64,000 nt of DNA, from positions 1 through 64,000 of the forward strand of contig DUPV01000024.1 of assembly GCA_012838135.1 (NCBI GenBank). Direction: 5' to 3'. Shown here piece after piece: positions 31,205-41,367 of the stretch. The notes below the pieces were generated by a model. That model was not told the DNA's origin, searched no databases, and saw only the letters and a program-made list of their open reading frames with translations. Position 1 is the stretch's first letter. Every line of letters begins with the position of its first letter. A program made the position numbers and the translations under genes. This DNA comes from Clostridiaceae bacterium. Its GTDB lineage: Bacteria > Bacillota > Clostridia > Saccharofermentanales > DTU023.

Positions 31205-32200
31205 TCAATATTTTTGTTTCCATTCCATAATAGCTTGATTTAATGCCGGATAGTCATCAAGTTTGATAATTGAATAACGTGCTGCATTTTTCAAAATCGG
31301 GGTGTCATATGTCCGAGGCAAAAATCCTTTGCTTATTAAAAATTCTGCTAAATCTACGGCTAAATCGCCAAAAGTAAAAATATAATTAGCAAGTGACGGC
31401 TTAATTGTTATCAGATCATTAACTTGAGCCAAAGCCTTCGTTAATTGTTTTTTGCTTTCAAATTGATAATTTTTAAATTCAGCTAATTTTTCTTTGTTTG
31501 AAAATAATTCACTTGCCAAATTTAAAGACAATGAGTTTAAAGTATACGGGTGATTTATACTATTAATTTTAGTAAAGGTTTCGCCCTGTGCAATTGCCAA
31601 GCCGATTCTTAAACCTGCCATGCCGTATAATTTGCTTAAGGTTCGCAAAAATACGATATTCTGACCTTGTGGTCTTTCATAGTCTACTGCAAAATCTATA
31701 TAGCATTCATCCAGAACCAAATAGCCATCAACTTCCGCCATTGTATCTGCCAAGAGTTGCAATTCCTCTGTTTTGAACATTACTCCTGTCGGATTATGCG
31801 GATTGGAAATCATAAACAAAGACGGTTTACGTTCTTGAATAGCCTGCACTGCTTTAGCAAAGTCAAAAGAAAAATCCGGTTCACAATCAACAGTTAACAG
31901 CTCCGGCAAAACTTGTTCCGTATATATTTTATACATTACAAAATCAGGATTAAAAGCCATGACACCGTTTTGACCGAGAGTCATTACTGCTTTCTGAATC
32001 CATTCGTCTGAACCGTTTGCTACTTCAATTTCAGACGGATTCAAATCATAAGCCTTGGCATAAATATTGATAAAGCGTTGTCTTTCTTGATCAGGATACT
32101 GATTATAATCAGTATTTTGAACAACTTTAATAATTTGTTCATTACTTAATGGTTTCAGCGGACAGGTATTGCGATTCATTATGATCATATTTTTCTCCAA
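31205..32200 (-). CDS. hisC: Histidinol-phosphate aminotransferase
   Basis: 331 aa; ANGSDEWIQ, NPHNPTGV, LDECYIDF, LRTLSKLYGMAGLRIG. Confidence 0.93.
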   Translation of the reverse strand: MEKNMIIMNRNTCPLKPLSNEQIIKVVQNTDYNQYPDQERQRFINIYAKAYDLNPSEIEVANGSDEWIQKAVMTLGQNGVMAFNPDFVMYKIYTEQVLPELLTVDCEPDFSFDFAKAVQAIQERKPSLFMISNPHNPTGVMFKTEELQLLADTMAEVDGYLVLDECYIDFAVDYERPQGQNIVFLRTLSKLYGMAGLRIGLAIAQGETFTKINSINHPYTLNSLSLNLASELFSNKEKLAEFKNYQFESKKQLTKALAQVNDLITIKPSLANYIFTFGDLAVDLAEFLISKGFLPRTYDTPILKNAARYSIIKLDDYPALNQAIMEWKQKY

Positions 32201-32284
32201 TGTTCAGTTATCTTAAACCTATAATATTTGATTATAGGCAAATCAAAACACATGTTTTCGAACTAATTTATATTAAGATAATTA

Positions 32285-32338
32285 AAATGATTAAACCAAT
32301 ATTTTAATCATTTACGAATTATTAATTTTAATCGTAAA
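32285..32338. repeat. Two overlapping hairpins in the hisD-hisC intergenic region
   Basis: AAATGATTAAA/TTTAATCATTT (32285-32295, 32303-32313) and TTTACGA/TCGTAAA (32311-32317, 32332-32338) share 32311-32313. Confidence 0.6.
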
Positions 32339-32367
32339 TTAAACTCCAATTGAAATCACATTTTATT

Positions 32368-33627
32368 TTATAACTCGTCTTTACGAATTTTCAAGCTCTC
32401 TGCATGACAGAATAAACCTTCTGCCTCAGCTACTTCTATCGCCGGATCAACAATCCTCTCAAAAGTATCTTGTTCGATATTAATAATCGCATGGCTCGTC
32501 AAAAAATCATTGACATTCAAACCGTGACTGAATCTCGCACTTTGATTTGTCGGCAAAACATGGGACGGACCTGCTACATAATCACCCACAGCTTCCGGTG
32601 AATAATTACCTTGGAAAACTGCTCCGGCATATTTTATTTGCGGAATAATCTCTGCCGCAGCTTGATGCTGAATCGACACATGTTCCGGTGCAATATAGTT
32701 GATAGTACTAATCAAATCTTCTCTATTTCCGACAATTGAATAATGATTGTTTTGCAAAGATTCAGCAATTATTTCAACTCTTACTTGTGAAGCCAAAGCT
32801 TCTAAAGCTTTCAAACGCACTGTTTCCAACAAGTCAGACGACTCTGCTGCCAAGAAAGTCCTGGCTTCCGGATCGTGTTCGGCTTGAGCAAATAAATCAA
32901 AAACCACTGCATCCGGATTAGCAGACTCATCGATATAAACCAAAATTTCACTTGGTCCGGCTATCATATCAATACCAACTTCACCGAAAACCAAACGTTT
33001 GGCATTAGCCACAAAACTGTTGCCCGGACCGACAATTTTATCCACTTTAGGAATTGTTTCCGTACCGTACGCCAAGGCGGCAATTGCCTGTGCTCCTCCG
33101 ACTGTATATACATTTTCGACACCGCAAACATATAAAGTTGCAAAGGTAATATTGTTCTCAGTGTAAGTCGGAGTAACGACATGAATTTCCGAAACACCGG
33201 CAACTTTGGCACCGATAATACTCATCAAAACTGAAGACGGATATAAAGCTTGCCCACCCGGAACATAAAAACCTACTTTTTCTAAAGGATGGTAAACATA
33301 TTGGAATTCACCCAAATCAAGATTTTGGTATTTAATCTGAATTTCATAGGATTCAATTCTCTGTTTAATAAATTGTAAAGCATCTTGGAGATTCGGTTCC
33401 AAAGCGTCGTAACTAGCCTTCAAATACTCGATCGGAACTTTGAAGTCTGCAATCTCTTGTTGATCAAACTTAGCTGTATATTCACGTAAAGCCTGATCTT
33501 TATTCTTGCGGACAGTCTGTAAAATTTGCATTACTTGTTCGGTTTGTTCAAAATTAGTTTCAGACGTAGCCTCACTGAATACTGATTTAAAATCTTGACA
33601 ACTGTACATTGGTTTTAATTCAATCAT
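32368..33627 (-). CDS. hisD: Histidinol dehydrogenase
   Basis: ORF 32368-33642; VGFYVPGGQALYPSSVLMS, DMIAGPSEILV, DLFAQAEHDPEAR, GPSHVLPTNQSARFSHGL. Confidence 0.96.
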   Translation of the reverse strand: MIELKPMYSCQDFKSVFSEATSETNFEQTEQVMQILQTVRKNKDQALREYTAKFDQQEIADFKVPIEYLKASYDALEPNLQDALQFIKQRIESYEIQIKYQNLDLGEFQYVYHPLEKVGFYVPGGQALYPSSVLMSIIGAKVAGVSEIHVVTPTYTENNITFATLYVCGVENVYTVGGAQAIAALAYGTETIPKVDKIVGPGNSFVANAKRLVFGEVGIDMIAGPSEILVYIDESANPDAVVFDLFAQAEHDPEARTFLAAESSDLLETVRLKALEALASQVRVEIIAESLQNNHYSIVGNREDLISTINYIAPEHVSIQHQAAAEIIPQIKYAGAVFQGNYSPEAVGDYVAGPSHVLPTNQSARFSHGLNVNDFLTSHAIINIEQDTFERIVDPAIEVAEAEGLFCHAESLKIRKDEL

Positions 33628-33738
33628 TATGTAAAACTCCATTTTTCATTACTTGGAAATCTTTTATGAATTCCCTTACGGCATTGAAATATTATTAAAA
33701 AAACTCCTTCAAAAGCTTCTCTTTAAGTTATTCCAAAA

Positions 33739-34344
33739 TTAATCGAAAACCCCGATCTCTTTCAAGAAAGGATAAATTTTATCCTCTTTTGTATAAAAGG
33801 TTTGGCGATTGGCAATCAAACGTGCATGCACATCCATTATTTTCTCATATTCTATCAAACCGTTGGCACGCAATGTATTGCCGGTTTCAACAATATCAAC
33901 AATACCATCTGCCAAACCGAGTAATGGCGCTAATTCTACAGAACCGTTGAGATGAATCAACGAAACCTGCTGGCGTTTTTCCTTGAAATATTGAAAAGCA
34001 ATATTCTTAAATGTTGTCGCAATCGTTTGAAAACGCTCAACCCCCGGCAAACCGCAAATCGAAAAATGACATTCACCGAATGGCAGGCGAGAAACATTCA
34101 TAATATCAAATTCATTTTCCGTAATAATATCCAAGCCGATGATGCCGATATCGGCACTGCCGTTTTCAACATAAATCGGCACATCTCTGCCTTTGGCATA
34201 AATAAATTTTACATCATTAACAATCGTATACAAAGAGCGCGATTTAGCATCTAAAACTGTAGAATACTGCTCTAAGCCCTGCTTCTCCAAATAATCCATA
34301 AAATCGTTTAATAAACGACCTTTCGGTAATGCAACCGTAATCAT
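33739..34344 (-). CDS. hisG: ATP phosphoribosyltransferase, short form
   Basis: 201 aa, no C-terminal regulatory domain; VALPKGRLLNDF, DIGIIGLDII, DGIVDIVETGNTLRANGL. Confidence 0.95.
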   Translation of the reverse strand: MITVALPKGRLLNDFMDYLEKQGLEQYSTVLDAKSRSLYTIVNDVKFIYAKGRDVPIYVENGSADIGIIGLDIITENEFDIMNVSRLPFGECHFSICGLPGVERFQTIATTFKNIAFQYFKEKRQQVSLIHLNGSVELAPLLGLADGIVDIVETGNTLRANGLIEYEKIMDVHARLIANRQTFYTKEDKIYPFLKEIGVFD

Positions 34345-35153
34345 ACTAAGCCTCCGTCTTCAAGATTGAGAGCAATGCCGAATGCACCGTCATTATATTC
34401 ACCGCCACTTAAAAGAGGCGTGTCATAATTCAAAAAAACTTGAAAATATAAACCGTTGTAATAGCTTTGAGGTGATCTGAACGACAGATCCAACATGAAC
34501 TTAATCTGATCTTGTTCTGCTATATTTTTAATCTGATTGATTAATTTCATTCGAGCGTCATCAGAAAATTCTTGCTGAATCAAATTAAACTGTTGACTGA
34601 CTCTGGTTGACAATAATTTATATAATGGATGATCTGCACCAAGTTTTTCTTTTAACTCACTCAAATTTTTATCGTAAATCAAAAATCTGATTTCATTATT
34701 CAAATCATATTTTTCTAAATATAAATCAATTAAATAATCATTATTGGCAACCAATGATCGTAAAACTCGATTTTGTTGTTCTGCCTGTTTTTTAATAAAA
34801 TCCAAATGCAGCTTAATGCTGTTGACAATTTCATCTGTACTTGGTTGATATAATTCAACTCCGGCTTGATAAAATGAGCGATAATTTCTAATTACCGGAC
34901 CATAATAACAAAATAAACGATCTTCCAAAAAATAAGCTTCATTGAAATTCAATAGTGATCTGGTCCAGTCACTGCGAATTGCATACATCCGTTCATCACG
35001 TTCAAAAACAATACTACTCGGTTGAAATTTTTTGTCTTCAATTCTGAAAGGCTCAATCATATTCAAATCAATCAATTTATAGCCTTGATCAGCCATGAGT
35101 TTAGTATATTGATAACCCAGCGACATTCTCTTTAGAAGTTCTTGATTAGACAT
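34341..35153 (-). CDS. hisZ: ATP phosphoribosyltransferase regulatory subunit
   Basis: 270 aa HisRS-like; DWTRSLLNF, CYYGPVIRN, GLYFQVFL, LLSGGEYNDG; overlaps hisG. Confidence 0.85.
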   Translation of the reverse strand: MSNQELLKRMSLGYQYTKLMADQGYKLIDLNMIEPFRIEDKKFQPSSIVFERDERMYAIRSDWTRSLLNFNEAYFLEDRLFCYYGPVIRNYRSFYQAGVELYQPSTDEIVNSIKLHLDFIKKQAEQQNRVLRSLVANNDYLIDLYLEKYDLNNEIRFLIYDKNLSELKEKLGADHPLYKLLSTRVSQQFNLIQQEFSDDARMKLINQIKNIAEQDQIKFMLDLSFRSPQSYYNGLYFQVFLNYDTPLLSGGEYNDGAFGIALNLEDGGLV

Positions 35154-35173
35154 TTTATTACCTCTTTAACAGC

Positions 35174-35191
35174 GTTCATTTTAGCATGAAC
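35174..35191. promoter_or_regulatory. Candidate operator dyad upstream of hisZ
   Basis: GTTCAT-TTTAGC-ATGAAC in the hisZ / YerC-family divergent intergenic region. Confidence 0.4.
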
Positions 35192-35396
35192 AATTCTTAT
35201 AACTCCAAATTAAATAATATTAAAATAACTTTTATTTCAATAAAAATCTATATAAATTGAAATTATTTCAAATATGGTATATGCTTTATATGCTTCATCG
35301 CTTTATCGCACTAAAGCAATGATGTCAAAGATGATAACAAACTTTTTCATCGGTAGCAAGCAAAAATAATCAGCTTAAAGAATTTAGGAGAAAATA

Positions 35397-35690
35397 ATGC
35401 ATATAGATAATTTAAAAGACAATTCTTTGGACAATTTGTTTAAAGGCATACTTGCTCTAAAGACAATTGAAGAATGTTATCAGTTCTTCGATGATCTCTG
35501 TACGGCGAGTGAGATTATTGCATTAAAACAAAGATTTCAAGTTGCAACCCTGATCAAACAAGGTAAAACCTATTCCGAAATCGAACAGATCACCGGCACT
35601 TCCAGCGCTACCATCTCCCGTGTCAGACGTGCCTTAGAATATGGCAGCAATGGCTATAATACGATTATTGATCGATTAAATAATAATTAA
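35397..35690 (+). CDS. TrpR/YerC-family transcriptional regulator
   Basis: 97 aa; CTASEIIALKQRFQVATLIKQGKTYSEIEQITGTSSATISRVRRALEYGSNGY. Confidence 0.9.
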   Translation: MHIDNLKDNSLDNLFKGILALKTIEECYQFFDDLCTASEIIALKQRFQVATLIKQGKTYSEIEQITGTSSATISRVRRALEYGSNGYNTIIDRLNNN

Positions 35691-35763
35691 TTATTTGCAT
35701 TTAATAAGATTTCAATGCTAGAGTTGATTGTTGATAAGTCATGAAATTAAAAAGGTGGTTGTT

Positions 35764-36438
35764 ATGAATAATAAAATTGAAGCTGTGATTTTTGATGTCG
35801 ATGGGGTTTTACTTGACAGCATGCCAAGCCTGAATGCTATGCCGTCAATTGTCCTGCAAAAATTAGGCATTGAACCGGATCCGAATTTAGGTCAACGTTT
35901 ATTTGCTGAAACTTTTGAAACTGCAAGCGAATATATGGTTAAACAATATAATTTGAAACATTCTCCGGAGCAGTTGTATCAGGCACTGATGGATCAGCAA
36001 ACGGATATTTATATTAATGAAATCAAGCCCAAAAAACATGCCAAGGAAACCTTGGAATATTTGAAACAATCCGGCATTCCTATGGTAATTGCTACTTCAA
36101 ATGAGCGTTATCTTTGCGAAGGAGCGATGAAAAAACATGGTTTTTATGATTATTTTTCCGGTATCATCACTTCACCTGAAGTCGGGAATACCAAGGAAGA
36201 ACCGGATATTTTTTATGCCGCCTTAGAATTACTAGGTAAGCCAAAAGAAAATACCGTTTTATTTGAAGATGGTCTGCATGCAATCATAACTGCAAACAAA
36301 ATCGGACTACCTGTAATCGGTGTTTTTGATCAAGAAAGCTCACATCTGCAAGCTGAAATCCGAAAACGGACAAATCAATACATAACGGGCTTAGACGAAT
36401 GGTTGGATTCACCTGTCGCAAAGAATTTGGCTTTTTAA
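35764..36438 (+). CDS. HAD-superfamily hydrolase (beta-phosphoglucomutase-like)
   Basis: ORF 35728-36438; VIFDVDGVLLDSMPS, VIATSNERYLCEGAMKKHG, EDGLHAI. Confidence 0.88.
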   Translation: MNNKIEAVIFDVDGVLLDSMPSLNAMPSIVLQKLGIEPDPNLGQRLFAETFETASEYMVKQYNLKHSPEQLYQALMDQQTDIYINEIKPKKHAKETLEYLKQSGIPMVIATSNERYLCEGAMKKHGFYDYFSGIITSPEVGNTKEEPDIFYAALELLGKPKENTVLFEDGLHAIITANKIGLPVIGVFDQESSHLQAEIRKRTNQYITGLDEWLDSPVAKNLAF

Positions 36439-36504
36439 TTAATATTCATTTTAGAATTTTTAGCCGGATGTACCGGTTTTTAAGAACAGCATCATTTAAG
36501 AACT

Positions 36505-36535
36505 TGAGAAATTTGCTGAATAATTTCTCATTTTT
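36505..36535 (+). terminator. Intrinsic terminator between convergent genes
   Basis: TGAGAAATT (36505-36513) / AATTTCTCA (36522-36530) followed by TTTTT. Confidence 0.7.
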
Positions 36536-36542
36536 CCCTGTT

Positions 36543-37976
36543 TCACGTTGATGCTTGATCATAAACTGCACGAATAATAATTCTGACAATTTTGGAATTT
36601 TCAGTTTGGACAATCAATTCCATTTTTGTACCTTGTTGATTACCCGAGATAACAAAATTTGACTCCGGAGAAAACGGATAATTCATACAAAAATCATTCA
36701 AATCCATACCATAATACAAGGAATCAGTTTTGCCTTTAGCTGATCCTAAACTTAATTTATCGGATTTTTCGTTCAATTCCAGTTGCTCGACAATTCCTGA
36801 CCACACATTGCTTTTCGGATCACCCAACCCCTTAATAATCAGAGTCAATTGATCATATTGAATTTGCCAAAAAACTGCACCGGTTTGTAAAGGATCTTCC
36901 ATTTCTATCTTTTCAATTTTGGGTTCTCCTAAGAGGGAATTAAATTTATCACTATAATATAATTCTCTGACACCGTTGCTTGACCAAGACAATAAAAAAT
37001 CATCTTCATAGTACAGATTCAAATGCTGATTTTTAATTTTCTCCGGATAAGGATCGGATACGGAAATCAAATTATTATTTTGCTTAAATGTACAGGTACG
37101 AATGTTTTTTTGATCATTTGTTATAGTTGTTAACTCTTGACGATATTCTATAGAATTAGGCATCAAGAGATGCACTACACTATTGAGCGGTTCAGTTTCA
37201 ATGCTCAAACGGTAATAATCAATCAAAAGTTGTGCTTTGTTATTTTCTATTTGAGAAATTTTATCTTCAACTTGTTCCGGATATGCTTGCAATAACAACC
37301 ATGCCAACATTTCCTTGTCTCGATCACTTAAAGCTCTGAAATAGAATCGGGAAAATTCATATATTTGATTAACTTCTTCTATCCAGTGAGCAGATAAATA
37401 GGGTCTGCCTTCCGCATCATGCTGAATTCCAATGATTGTCGAAACAGTTTTCTCCGCCTGATCAGTTTCGCTGCTTACTGCCTGATCACCTTTTGAAAAA
37501 ATCAATTCATAATATTCCGTGCTCTCCGCTTCCAGTGCCAAACCGGACAAAGTTGTACTGATGCCAACTGTAATCTGACGTTTTAAATCATCAGGCACCC
37601 GACGATATTCGATGATTTCTTTTTTCTCCGGATGTGACATCGCTTCAATATAAAGTGAAAAATCATTCAGCGAAAGATCTGTTTTACTCACTTCAGGTAT
37701 TGCTGCATAAACTTCCGGGACACTGACAATGTGATTAATCGAATCAATCATTGCCGACAGAAGTGAAATATCTGTAATTTCACCATCAGCATTAGTGTTT
37801 ATTTTATAGGGAAGCTTCGCTTTATTCTCAGTTCTGTTATTTGAATTTAAATTCAAACTTAAACAACCGGACAGCATTGAAAGCATAATTAATAAACCGC
37901 AAAAAACAGCTGAAATTCTTAAAACAATTCGCTCAGTTTGTCCGTTTTTATGTGTTTTTATTGTTCGCAGTTTCAT
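36543..37976 (-). CDS. Uncharacterised secreted lipoprotein
   Basis: 477 aa; hydrophobic N-terminus with MLSGC lipobox; ATGA overlap with upstream sigma factor gene. Confidence 0.65.
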   Translation of the reverse strand: MKLRTIKTHKNGQTERIVLRISAVFCGLLIMLSMLSGCLSLNLNSNNRTENKAKLPYKINTNADGEITDISLLSAMIDSINHIVSVPEVYAAIPEVSKTDLSLNDFSLYIEAMSHPEKKEIIEYRRVPDDLKRQITVGISTTLSGLALEAESTEYYELIFSKGDQAVSSETDQAEKTVSTIIGIQHDAEGRPYLSAHWIEEVNQIYEFSRFYFRALSDRDKEMLAWLLLQAYPEQVEDKISQIENNKAQLLIDYYRLSIETEPLNSVVHLLMPNSIEYRQELTTITNDQKNIRTCTFKQNNNLISVSDPYPEKIKNQHLNLYYEDDFLLSWSSNGVRELYYSDKFNSLLGEPKIEKIEMEDPLQTGAVFWQIQYDQLTLIIKGLGDPKSNVWSGIVEQLELNEKSDKLSLGSAKGKTDSLYYGMDLNDFCMNYPFSPESNFVISGNQQGTKMELIVQTENSKIVRIIIRAVYDQAST

Positions 37977-38602
37977 AAATCCAGTTTGTTTCGATATTCA
38001 CTCAATTTTTTACGGACTCTTTGCAGGGCACCATCCACACTTTTAGTTGAAACCTTTAATTTATCAGCAATTTCCCGATATGTTTTGCCTTGCAAATATA
38101 AACTCGCAACCTGATCTTCATACTTACTTAAATAATTTTGTAAAAAGTTCTCTAAGTTAATTTTAATTTCTTTGTTCAACAACAAACTTTCCGGTGAAAG
38201 AGCCGATTCATCAGATAAAATCTCAAATAAAGATATCGGTTCATCTTCTGAGCTATTATCATAAGAATAATCCAAAGACAGACTTTCATTCAACGGTTGA
38301 TGTTTTTTTCTGGTAGCAGTTCTGATTGCATCATACAATCTTGAATCTACAACAGCTGAAGCATAATTTTTGAATGGTACATTTTGCGTAGCATCAAAAC
38401 TGAAAATTGCTTGATACAAACCGATCATGCCTTCTTGAATTAAATCTTCCTGATCGCCACCTTGTAAAAACAAACGCCTTGTTTTACCGGTAACCATGTT
38501 TTTATATTTTTTCAATAAAACTTCAGTTGCCTGCTCATCATGATTTTTTATTAAATAAATTAATTCTTGATCTGTCAATTTATCATATATTATATTCGGC
38601 AT
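37973..38602 (-). CDS. sigH: RNA polymerase sigma-70 family factor, SigH (Spo0H)-like
   Basis: 209 aa; DLIQEGMIGLYQAIFSFD region 2, YREIADKLKVSTKSVDGALQRVRKKL region 4; cysS-mrnC-rlmB-sigH order. Confidence 0.85.
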   Translation of the reverse strand: MPNIIYDKLTDQELIYLIKNHDEQATEVLLKKYKNMVTGKTRRLFLQGGDQEDLIQEGMIGLYQAIFSFDATQNVPFKNYASAVVDSRLYDAIRTATRKKHQPLNESLSLDYSYDNSSEDEPISLFEILSDESALSPESLLLNKEIKINLENFLQNYLSKYEDQVASLYLQGKTYREIADKLKVSTKSVDGALQRVRKKLSEYRNKLDL

Positions 38603-38709
38603 CGGATCGTAATTTTTCTATATATGCGAATTAACTATTGTGTTATTTATTCAAGTCAATTATTCCCTTATCTGTTGCGAGTTAATCTTCCCTTCACGTC
38701 TGTTGTAAA

Positions 38710-39519
38710 TTAATTATTACGTTGTTCTACAGCTTGAAAAACGATAATTCCGGTGGCGACAGCTGCATTCAATGAATTGATCTGACCGTGCATCGGAATA
38801 GTGACTAAAAAGTCACAACGTTTTTTTATATTATCACTCATGCCTTTTGCTTCATTACCGATTATCAAAGCAATAGACCCTTTATAATCAACCTTTTGAT
38901 AATTCTCTGCACAATCTACTTCCGTACCGTAGATCCAAAAATTTTGTTCTTTTATTCTGTCAATGAAAGTTGCAAGATTGGTCACTCTGGCAATTGGTAC
39001 AAATTCAATTGCACCGGCGGAAGCTTTTGCCACATGAGCATCAGCGGTAACTGAACGCCGTTCCGGAATCACAATCAAATCAATGCCTGCCGCTTCGGAA
39101 ATGCGCAAAATCGAACCGAAATTATACCCATCTTGTAAATTGTCCAAAATCAAGATAAAAGGTTGTTTGCCTTTTGCTTTGAGTTCTTCAAGCAATACAA
39201 AAGGATCTACATAGTTTTTCGGAGAAACTTGAGCAATAATACCTTGATGTCTGGGAGTTTCTGCCATCTCTTCGAGAACATTTTTTTCTACTTCAACGAT
39301 AATCGCACCTTGCTCTTTACATTCAAGAATTAATTCATGCAATCTTTGCTCACGACGTTGATCGGTTTTTGCAACCCAAACCTTATTGATCGTACGTCCT
39401 GCACGTAACGCCTCACTAATCGGATTACGACCCTCTATCCGGTCAAGATATTTTTCAGTGTTATTTTCAAATTTATCATTTTTAGCTCTGTTATTTTTTG
39501 TTTTACTGTTTTTAGCCAA
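38710..39519 (-). CDS. rlmB: 23S rRNA (guanosine-2'-O-)-methyltransferase, SpoU family
   Basis: IEGRNPISEALRAG, LDNLQDGYNFGSILRISEAAGID, LIIGNEAKGMS, PMHGQINSLNAAVATGIIVF. Confidence 0.93.
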   Translation of the reverse strand: MAKNSKTKNNRAKNDKFENNTEKYLDRIEGRNPISEALRAGRTINKVWVAKTDQRREQRLHELILECKEQGAIIVEVEKNVLEEMAETPRHQGIIAQVSPKNYVDPFVLLEELKAKGKQPFILILDNLQDGYNFGSILRISEAAGIDLIVIPERRSVTADAHVAKASAGAIEFVPIARVTNLATFIDRIKEQNFWIYGTEVDCAENYQKVDYKGSIALIIGNEAKGMSDNIKKRCDFLVTIPMHGQINSLNAAVATGIIVFQAVEQRNN

Positions 39520-39539
39520 AATATACTCCGATGCATTGT

Positions 39540-39923
39540 CTATAATGTATCAAATTCTAAATCCGGATTAGCTTTGCTTAACAGATCAAGCAATCTTTCG
39601 GCATCACCTTCAAGATAAATAGATCCGATCAAAGTTTCAAATGCGGTTGCTTGACGATAGTCTGCCGGATCAACATTACGTGCAGCCGGCACCGATTGGT
39701 TGCCGGCTCTTTTGACTACTTGGATCTCAGATTCTGACAAATGCGGCAACACCAATTGTAAAGCTTCAGCTTGAGCTTCTGCATTGACCCGTTTAATCAC
39801 TTCTCCATGTAAAGTACCGGCTTTTGCCGAATGCAATTTTAATAATGACAAACGAATTTGCAATTCATAAACCGCATCTCCGATATATGCCAAAGTTGAA
39901 ATCGGCAAATCCAAAGTCTTCAC
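39540..39923 (-). CDS. mrnC: Mini-ribonuclease 3
   Basis: 127 aa; LAYIGDAVYELQIR, VKRAGNQSVPAARNVDPADYRQATAFETLIGSIYLEGD. Confidence 0.92.
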   Translation of the reverse strand: MKTLDLPISTLAYIGDAVYELQIRLSLLKLHSAKAGTLHGEVIKRVNAEAQAEALQLVLPHLSESEIQVVKRAGNQSVPAARNVDPADYRQATAFETLIGSIYLEGDAERLLDLLSKANPDLEFDTL

Positions 39924-39925
39924 TA

Positions 39926-41344
39926 TTAATTCTCTACTTCCCGACTGACTTTAGGTCCTTGAGGAGTGTCCTCAATTTTATAACCCAAAGCATTCAACTC
40001 GTCTCTTATTCTGTCAGCTGTAACAAAATCACGTTCCGCTTTGGCCTGATCTCTCAATTTTACCTGTTCGAGAATATCCGCCGGAATTTCAGCTTCTGCT
40101 TTCTTTTCAGCATCTAAGCCCAAGACAGCACATAATTCAACAATACAATTACGGGCCTTTTCTAAAGAATCAGCACTTAATGCATAATCTGTAGATACGA
40201 TATTGACATGACGCACTAAATTAAAAATTGCGGCAAATGCATCAGGCGTGTTCAGATCATCATCCATTGCACGTTCAAATTCTTTTATTGTAGTGATAAT
40301 ATAATCCGACAATTCCGCAGATTGAGTTTGATCAAATTCAGGATTTGCATTTGCTATCAAAAATTCTATATTCTCAACACTTCGCAGAATTCGCTGCCAA
40401 CCATGCGTAGCTGCCATTAAAGGTTCTTCTTCAAAATTTAACGGCATCCGATAATGAGCTTGCAAGATAAAAAAACGCAGAACATCATAACCATATTCAC
40501 CGGCTAATTCACGTACCAAGAAAAAATTACCACCAGATTTTGCCATTTTCACATTATCGACATTAATAAATCCGTTATGCATCCAATAATTCACAAAAGG
40601 TTTGCCATTAGCAGCTTCGCTCTGAGCAATTTCATTCTCATGATGTGGAAACATCAAGTCCATTCCACCGGCGTGAATATCGATCGTATCACCTAAATAC
40701 TTTTTGCTCATTGCCGAACATTCAATATGCCAACCAGGCCTGCCTTCACCCCAAGGTGATTCCCAAGCAGGTTCGCCTTCTTTTTTTAATTTCCAAAGTA
40801 CAAAATCACTTAAATTGCGTTTATCGTCAAGCAATTCAACTCGCTCCGAAGCTCCGGCTTCCTGATCATCAAGATCACGTCTCGAGAGTTTGCCGTAATC
40901 TGCAAACTTAGATGTATCAAAATAAACTCCGTCATGTAAAATATAGGTATAACCTTTTTCTTCTAAAATAGAAATCATTTCAATAATTTCCGGAATTGTC
41001 TCAGTTGCTCTGGGATGGTAATCGGCTCGCATCACGTTGAGATTGTCTGCATCATGGTAATACTCTTTAATCATTTCATCTGCTAATTGTTTTACAGTTA
41101 TGTTGAGTGCCTGAGCTCGATTAATCATTTTATCGTCAATGTCAGTGAAGTTTTGCACATAGGTAACTTCAACATTTTTATAAAGCAAATAACGACGCAA
41201 TGTATCATAAACAACAAAAGGTCTGGCATTGCCCAAATGGAATAAATCATAGACTGTCGGACCACAAACATAAACTGTAACATGGTTTTCTTGTTGAGGT
41301 ATAAGTTCTTCTTTTCTTCTCGTTAAATCGTTATATATGCGCAT
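39926..41344 (-). CDS. cysS: Cysteinyl-tRNA synthetase
   Basis: 472 aa; VYVCGPTVYDLFHLGNARPFVVYD, GWHIECSAMSKKYLG, DLMFPHHENEIAQSEA, KMAKSGGNF. Confidence 0.97.
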   Translation of the reverse strand: MRIYNDLTRRKEELIPQQENHVTVYVCGPTVYDLFHLGNARPFVVYDTLRRYLLYKNVEVTYVQNFTDIDDKMINRAQALNITVKQLADEMIKEYYHDADNLNVMRADYHPRATETIPEIIEMISILEEKGYTYILHDGVYFDTSKFADYGKLSRRDLDDQEAGASERVELLDDKRNLSDFVLWKLKKEGEPAWESPWGEGRPGWHIECSAMSKKYLGDTIDIHAGGMDLMFPHHENEIAQSEAANGKPFVNYWMHNGFINVDNVKMAKSGGNFFLVRELAGEYGYDVLRFFILQAHYRMPLNFEEEPLMAATHGWQRILRSVENIEFLIANANPEFDQTQSAELSDYIITTIKEFERAMDDDLNTPDAFAAIFNLVRHVNIVSTDYALSADSLEKARNCIVELCAVLGLDAEKKAEAEIPADILEQVKLRDQAKAERDFVTADRIRDELNALGYKIEDTPQGPKVSREVEN

Positions 41345-41367
41345 TAAACGCCTCCAACCAATATTAA

